Source: Halorubrum rubrum (GTDB lineage Archaea; Halobacteriota; Halobacteria; Halobacteriales; Haloferacaceae). From it: a stretch of DNA of 64,000 nucleotides. A model generated the notes under the pieces. The model was not told the DNA's origin, did not search any database, and worked only from the letters and a program-made list of their open reading frames with translations. A program made the position numbers and the translations under genes. Shown in pieces: positions 60,500-64,000 of the stretch (the first letter of the stretch is position 1; each line of letters opens with the position of its first letter). The DNA is taken from contig NZ_JANHDM010000005.1 of assembly GCF_024494685.1 (NCBI RefSeq), forward strand, positions 62,001 through 126,000. Reading direction: 5' to 3'.

Positions 60500-60872
60500 C
60501 TCGTTTCGCTCAGTACAGGTGAAGAAGCGAGAGATTCGCGGTGCGGTGGCGCGCCGGTGAGCGCCCGACGGGCGCGAACCGCGCGCGAGGGATGCCGCGA
60601 GCGCTGAAAGCGCGAGCGGCGAGGCTGGGGAGGCGTGAGGTGCGGGTGCGTTCCCGCGAGTGGAACGAGCGGGAGCATGGAAGTCGCAGCCCGCGCAGCG
60701 AACGAAGTGAGCGCAGGACCGTCTTCCGGTGGTGCGGTCGGGCGGGGCTCAAAGGGGCAGTCGCGAGGGCGAAGTCCGACGAAGCACGCACTGAGGGAGC
60801 GAGCACCGCGAGCGACCGGAGCGCACAGCGAGTCGCACGAGTCCTCGCGACTAGGGCTTTAGAGATGTTCAT
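60500..60872 (-). repeat. dispersed structured element, copy 2 (inverted)
   Basis: The same element as at 24097-24375 in opposite orientation, nearly 370 bases. From the right: CTAAAGCCCTAGTCGCGAGG at 60840-60858 on the minus strand, the GTGCGACTCGCTGTGCGC block, then GCCCTCGCGACTGCCCCTTT. The two stem arms differ from copy 1 at a few bases while the pairing mostly survives. The outer end is TCAGTACAGGTGAAG at ~60512. It replaces any gene in the 580-base gap 60439-61018. Confidence 0.7.
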
Positions 60873-61018
60873 CATCCCAATACCGATCCCATTCTCATCA
60901 CCCCGATCTCTACTGAAACACCCGTACTACAAGCACGTCGACGCGCCCGATCGTTCCATCACGAACGTAAGATATCTCCCGTGAGCGATCCGGTGTCACC
61001 CCGGATCGGAACGGCCGT

Positions 61019-61414
61019 CTACAGGTCGTGATACGCCTCGATCGCCTCCCGGTACGCCGCCGGAATCGGACGGGAAGACCCGTCGTCGTCGACGGCGACC
61101 TGGACCGACTCCGCCTCGGCGACCACGTCCCCTTCCGCTCGGACCTCGTAGGTCATCGGCACGCTCGACTCGCCGAGTTCGGGCACGTCGACCTCGACGG
61201 CGACCGCACCGCTCTCCAGTTCGACCGGCCGCCGGAACTGGATGGACACCGACGCGAGGACGGTCGCGACGGCCGAGAGGTCCGCGTCGAGGACGTCCCG
61301 GAAGTAGTCCGTCCGCGCCTGTTCGAGGTACGTCGCGTACACGGCGTTGTTCACGTGTCCCATCGCGTCGATGTCGCGAAAGCGGACGGGAACGTCGGTG
61401 ATGTACGTGCTCAT
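61019..61414 (-). CDS. acyl-CoA thioesterase, YbgC/4-hydroxybenzoyl type (hotdog fold)
   Basis: A 131-residue hotdog thioesterase. The opening VPVRFRDIDAMGHVNNAVYATYLEQART has the catalytic Asp and the HVNN helix typical of YbgC/4-HBT thioesterases, and VSIQFRRPVELESG forms the next strand pair. It hydrolyses acyl-CoA thioesters in the cytosol. ATG 61414 (MSTYITDV) is chosen over an in-frame GTG two codons earlier. No operon partner; phoU is 62 bases upstream in the same direction. Confidence 0.88.
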   Translation of the reverse strand: MSTYITDVPVRFRDIDAMGHVNNAVYATYLEQARTDYFRDVLDADLSAVATVLASVSIQFRRPVELESGAVAVEVDVPELGESSVPMTYEVRAEGDVVAEAESVQVAVDDDGSSRPIPAAYREAIEAYHDL

Positions 61415-61476
61415 GTCCACATCTCACCGGGCCGTAATATGTACGCGTCGGAAGCGCGACGAGCGGCCGGGAAGCG

Positions 61477-62151
61477 TCAGTACAGCAGTTCGTCGTCGTT
61501 CTCGATCATGTACAGCGCGCGGGCGGCGATGTTGACCGCGTGGTCGCCCACGCGCTCGAGGTCGCGGATCGTCAACAGCAGCCGGGAGACGTTCGCCATC
61601 GTCGCCTCCACGTCAGCGTCCTCGTCGAGGTGGTCCTGCTCTATCAGGTCGCGAACGACGAGGTCGCTCGCCGCCTCGCACGCCGCGTCGAGGTCGTCGT
61701 CCATCTCGGCGACCTCGTGACACCGGCTCGGGTCGGACTCGGCGTAGGCGGCCATCGCGACGTCGAGCATCTCCAGGGTGTCGTCGCCGATCCGCTGGAC
61801 GTCGACGTCCGGGAACACCTCGCGTTCGGCCTCGTCGGCGTACTCGCCGAGGTTGGTCGCGAGATCGGCGATCCGCTCGAGGTCGGTGATGATCTTGAAC
61901 GAGGCCGCGATGAAGCGAAGGTCGCCGGCGACCGGCTGTTGAAGCGCGATGAGGTCCGTACACTGCTGTTCCAGCTCCAAGTAGAGCTCGTTGACCTCGG
62001 CGTCGCCCGTGATCACGCGTTCGCCGAGTTCGGCGTCCTGCCGTTCGAGGGCGTCGAGGCCCATCCGGAGCCGGTCGGCGACGAGTTCGCTCATGTAGAG
62101 CACGTCGTCGCGAAGGTTCTCCAGTTTCGTCTGATACTGTTCCCGTGGCAT
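61477..62151 (-). CDS. phoU: PhoU-family phosphate regulator
   Basis: A 224-residue all-helical protein with two PhoU domains, about residues 10-105 and 115-215. Each has the acidic metal-site motif pattern: GDAEVNELYLELEQQC and MDDDLDAACEAA. Helix segments MSELVADRLRMGLDALE and LLLTIRDLERVGDHAVNIAARALYM match the family, including the ERVGDHAVNI signature near the end. PhoU proteins restrain the phosphate ABC transporter and bind metals. No pst genes are in the window, so it may act with distant ones. Start ATG 62151. Confidence 0.9.
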   Translation of the reverse strand: MPREQYQTKLENLRDDVLYMSELVADRLRMGLDALERQDAELGERVITGDAEVNELYLELEQQCTDLIALQQPVAGDLRFIAASFKIITDLERIADLATNLGEYADEAEREVFPDVDVQRIGDDTLEMLDVAMAAYAESDPSRCHEVAEMDDDLDAACEAASDLVVRDLIEQDHLDEDADVEATMANVSRLLLTIRDLERVGDHAVNIAARALYMIENDDELLY

Positions 62152-62390
62152 CGTCTCGGTCGTAGACCACGCCGGACGGTTAAAAACACGTCGCCGATCG
62201 CCCGACGGCGATCACGCGGTCACCGCAGCGTCGGACCCAACGGGCGGTACCTCGCGCCCTCGGCGACGCTCGTAGTAACGTTTTGCCGAGAGCCCGAGGG
62301 AGACGCGATCGTCCGCCCGCCGTCGCCGGGCAGTCGGCGATCCGTCAGACCGATCGTGAAACACTTACTACCGGTGTTGTAACAGGCACC

Positions 62391-62401
62391 ATTAATTATA
62401 A
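62391..62401 (+). promoter_or_regulatory. probable promoter of the sugar-binding protein gene
   Basis: A TATA-like AATTATAAATA lies ~26 bases upstream of the binding-protein start, in the AT-rich zone 62385-62425 of an otherwise GC-rich 275-base spacer. The short leader fits archaeal leaderless or near-leaderless transcripts. A CCGGTGTT..AACACC-type weak repeat is not convincing. Confidence 0.45.
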
Positions 62402-62426
62402 ATAGTCACAAATAACACGATCTGCC

Positions 62427-63914
62427 ATGGAGGACAGTCGTTCACACGACGCGAGTCGGATCGGATCGGGCGTCTCTCGCCGTAAGTTCATCAAGGCCAC
62501 GGGGGCCGGAGGGGCGGCAGCGAGCCTCTCGGGATGTATCTACGGCGGCGACGGCGGCGGGGGCGGCGGCACGTCCGTGACGATCGCCATGGGATCGACC
62601 ACCATCGAGGACATCAGAGAGGACATGCCGGGCCTCCTCCACGAGAACGGTCTCAGCGAGGAGATCGAGATCGAGTTCAGCGAACAGTCCAACGACACCG
62701 GCGAGCAGCGGGACCAGTACGTCTCGCTGCTCCAGGCCGAGGAGACCAGCCCGGACCTGTTCATGATGGACACCGGGTGGGCGAACGTCTTCATCCAGCG
62801 CGGCTACCTCGCGAACCTCACCGAGGAGTTGGACGACGAGACGCTCTCGACGATCAACGAGGACTACTTCCAGGCGTTCACCGACACCGTCCGAGACACG
62901 GAGAGCGGCGACCTCTTCGGCGTCCCGCTGTTCCCGGACTACGCGGTGATGCTGTACAACAAGAACTACGCCCGCGAGGCGGGCTACACCGACGAGGACT
63001 TCGCTCAATGGGAGAGCGAGCCCATGACGTGGCAGGAGTGGGGCGAGATGGCCCAGGAGATCGTCGAGGTCTCCGACGCCGAGTTCGGCTTCTCGACGCA
63101 GATGGACATCTACGAGGGAACCGCCTGCTGTAGCTTCAACGAGGTCATGACCTCCTTCGGCGGCGCGTACTTCGGCGGCGACGAGAACCTCCAGGGTCCC
63201 GTCGGCGACCGCCCGGTCACGATCGACGAGCCGGAGTTCATCGAGGCGCTACGCATGATGTACACGCTCGCGGCGTCCGAGGACGACGAGAACACCCTCG
63301 ACGCGTACCCGACCGGCCTCGCCTCTTCGGACATCACGTCCTGGACGGAGAACCCCTCGCTCGCACCGTTCACCGAGGGACAGGCCGCCTTCCACCGGAA
63401 CTGGCCGTACGCGATCGTCGAGGCGCTCACCGGCGACTACGAGAGCTTCGACGACGAGAGCGACCTCGGCACGATGCCCATGCCGTACGCGGTCGAGGAC
63501 GGCGAGGGGGCGTATCCGGGCACCGGCGGCTCGACCTCCGCACAGGGTGGCTGGCACCTCACGATGAATCCGAACTCCGAGAACAAGGAGGCGGCACTGG
63601 AGGTGCTGCGGGCCACCACGCAGGACGACTTCAACATCGGCATGCTCGAGACCATCGCGTGGCTCCCGCCGAAACCCGCGCTCTTCGAGGCGGACACCGT
63701 GACCGACCCCGAAAGCGTCGGCGTGGTCGCGAACTACATGAGCACGCTCCAGGTGGCGGGGCAGGGCGCGATGCCGCGGCCGGTCACGACCGAGTGGCCG
63801 TCCCAGTCGACGACGATCGCAGAACAGGTCAACGCCGCCGTGGCCGGCGACACCAGTCCCGGTGACGCCGCATCGGCGCTTCAAGACGCGATAGAGGCCA
63901 GCGAGGAAAGCTGA
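62427..63914 (+). CDS. ABC transporter solute-binding lipoprotein (sugar type)
   Basis: A 495-residue extracellular binding protein. The N terminus has a Tat motif SRRKFIK and lipobox LSGC (Cys near residue 38), followed by a glycine-rich linker and the family-1 binding-domain fold: GVPLFPDYAVMLYNKNYAREAGY (ligand pocket), PSLAPFTEGQAAFHRNWPYAIV and a C-terminal WLPPKPALFEA. It probably binds a disaccharide or oligosaccharide, based on family. Seven bases after the stop a permease gene begins, so it heads an importer operon that continues past the window. Confidence 0.9.
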   Translation: MEDSRSHDASRIGSGVSRRKFIKATGAGGAAASLSGCIYGGDGGGGGGTSVTIAMGSTTIEDIREDMPGLLHENGLSEEIEIEFSEQSNDTGEQRDQYVSLLQAEETSPDLFMMDTGWANVFIQRGYLANLTEELDDETLSTINEDYFQAFTDTVRDTESGDLFGVPLFPDYAVMLYNKNYAREAGYTDEDFAQWESEPMTWQEWGEMAQEIVEVSDAEFGFSTQMDIYEGTACCSFNEVMTSFGGAYFGGDENLQGPVGDRPVTIDEPEFIEALRMMYTLAASEDDENTLDAYPTGLASSDITSWTENPSLAPFTEGQAAFHRNWPYAIVEALTGDYESFDDESDLGTMPMPYAVEDGEGAYPGTGGSTSAQGGWHLTMNPNSENKEAALEVLRATTQDDFNIGMLETIAWLPPKPALFEADTVTDPESVGVVANYMSTLQVAGQGAMPRPVTTEWPSQSTTIAEQVNAAVAGDTSPGDAASALQDAIEASEES

Positions 63915-63921
63915 TCTAACG

Positions 63922-64000
63922 ATGAGCACCGAAGCAGAGAGCGTCGGACGCGAACACGAGTCCAAGTGGCCGGGGCCGGTAGTCTCGCTCAGCCGGTGGC
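63922..64000 (+). CDS. ABC sugar permease subunit (partial, cut by window end)
   Basis: ATG 63922 opens MSTEAESVGREHESKWPGP and continues to the edge (26 codons). It has the short charged N-terminal tail usual before the first helix of MalF-type permeases in haloarchaea. The family is inferred from position behind the binding-protein gene (7 bases). No conserved permease motif is reached in the window. Confidence 0.55.
   Translation, partial: MSTEAESVGREHESKWPGPVVSLSRW

Noticed and set aside
1-64000. CRISPR array, rRNA operon, prophage genes or integrase
   Set aside because: No regularly spaced direct repeats with unique spacers, no rRNA-like sequence, and no integrase or capsid frames were found; the four motif copies are too few and too widely spaced for CRISPR.

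Overview
The window looks like chromosome of a halophilic archaeon of the Halorubrum type. The evidence is very high GC with G/C-ending codons, acidic proteins, archaeal TATA-like promoters instead of bacterial -35/-10 boxes, Tat lipoproteins with RR motifs and a lipobox cysteine, and typical archaeal genes: TgtA for archaeosine, ribosomal protein S6e, AhbA/AhbB-type siroheme decarboxylase, DUF63, DUF2150 and PduO. The genus is an inference; there is no rRNA here.

Layout. 0.1-5.3 kb: small membrane protein, DUF2342 metalloprotease, FMN-binding protein, archaeosine tRNA-guanine transglycosylase, SIMPL lipoprotein and Nif3-like protein. 5.3-8.4 kb: a tight minus-strand tetrapyrrole operon (fused siroheme decarboxylase, precorrin-2 dehydrogenase, glutamyl-tRNA reductase). 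8.5-13.6 kb: DUF7112, S6e, lipoate-ligase-like protein, 7TM/PAS histidine kinase overlapping an M23-like protein, and a thioesterase. 13.7-20 kb: tRNA-Ser(UGA), superoxide dismutase, small protein, MFS transporter, D-2-hydroxyacid dehydrogenase, then lower-GC sequence with an orphan membrane protein, a 45-residue protein and TrmO. 20.2-31.2 kb: a catabolic block with a GCDH-like acyl-CoA dehydrogenase, two enolase-superfamily enzymes in ATGA overlap, a LarA-like isomerase, a cupin, a FAH-family hydrolase, a universal stress protein and a TAXI-TRAP transporter. I read it as uptake and breakdown of a sugar acid or other hydroxyacid. 31.2-45.5 kb: housekeeping genes, an orphan Dam-type methyltransferase, an AstE-like zinc hydrolase divergent from a RimK-ligase/retropepsin fusion with a Rieske protein behind it, a glycosylase, a fused beta-oxidation enzyme, an SDR and aspartate-semialdehyde dehydrogenase. 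45.6-47.3 kb: NhaC antiporter.

47.3-57.7 kb is an accessory island. It has a DUF433/DUF5615 toxin-antitoxin pair, an IS200/IS605-like noncoding relic, a flavin oxidase, two paralogous FilR1-type regulators, small stress-type enzymes, a broken DUF4188 gene, a twice-frameshifted EamA transporter, and four copies of a GTAGTGT..GCGGGCG motif. Two of those copies extend as ~200-bp diverged direct repeats bracketing the central 5.3 kb.

57.7-64 kb returns to core-like content: a PAS kinase with an odd repeat insertion, tRNA-Val(CAC), glutaredoxin, cobalamin adenosyltransferase, thioesterase, PhoU, and the start of an ABC sugar-type importer cut by the window end.

Between genes there is a family of dispersed, strongly structured elements (24.1, 44.3 and 60.5 kb, with a possible fragment at 17.9 kb) and several palindromes that look like operators. 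No CRISPR array, rRNA operon, integrase or intact transposase was seen.
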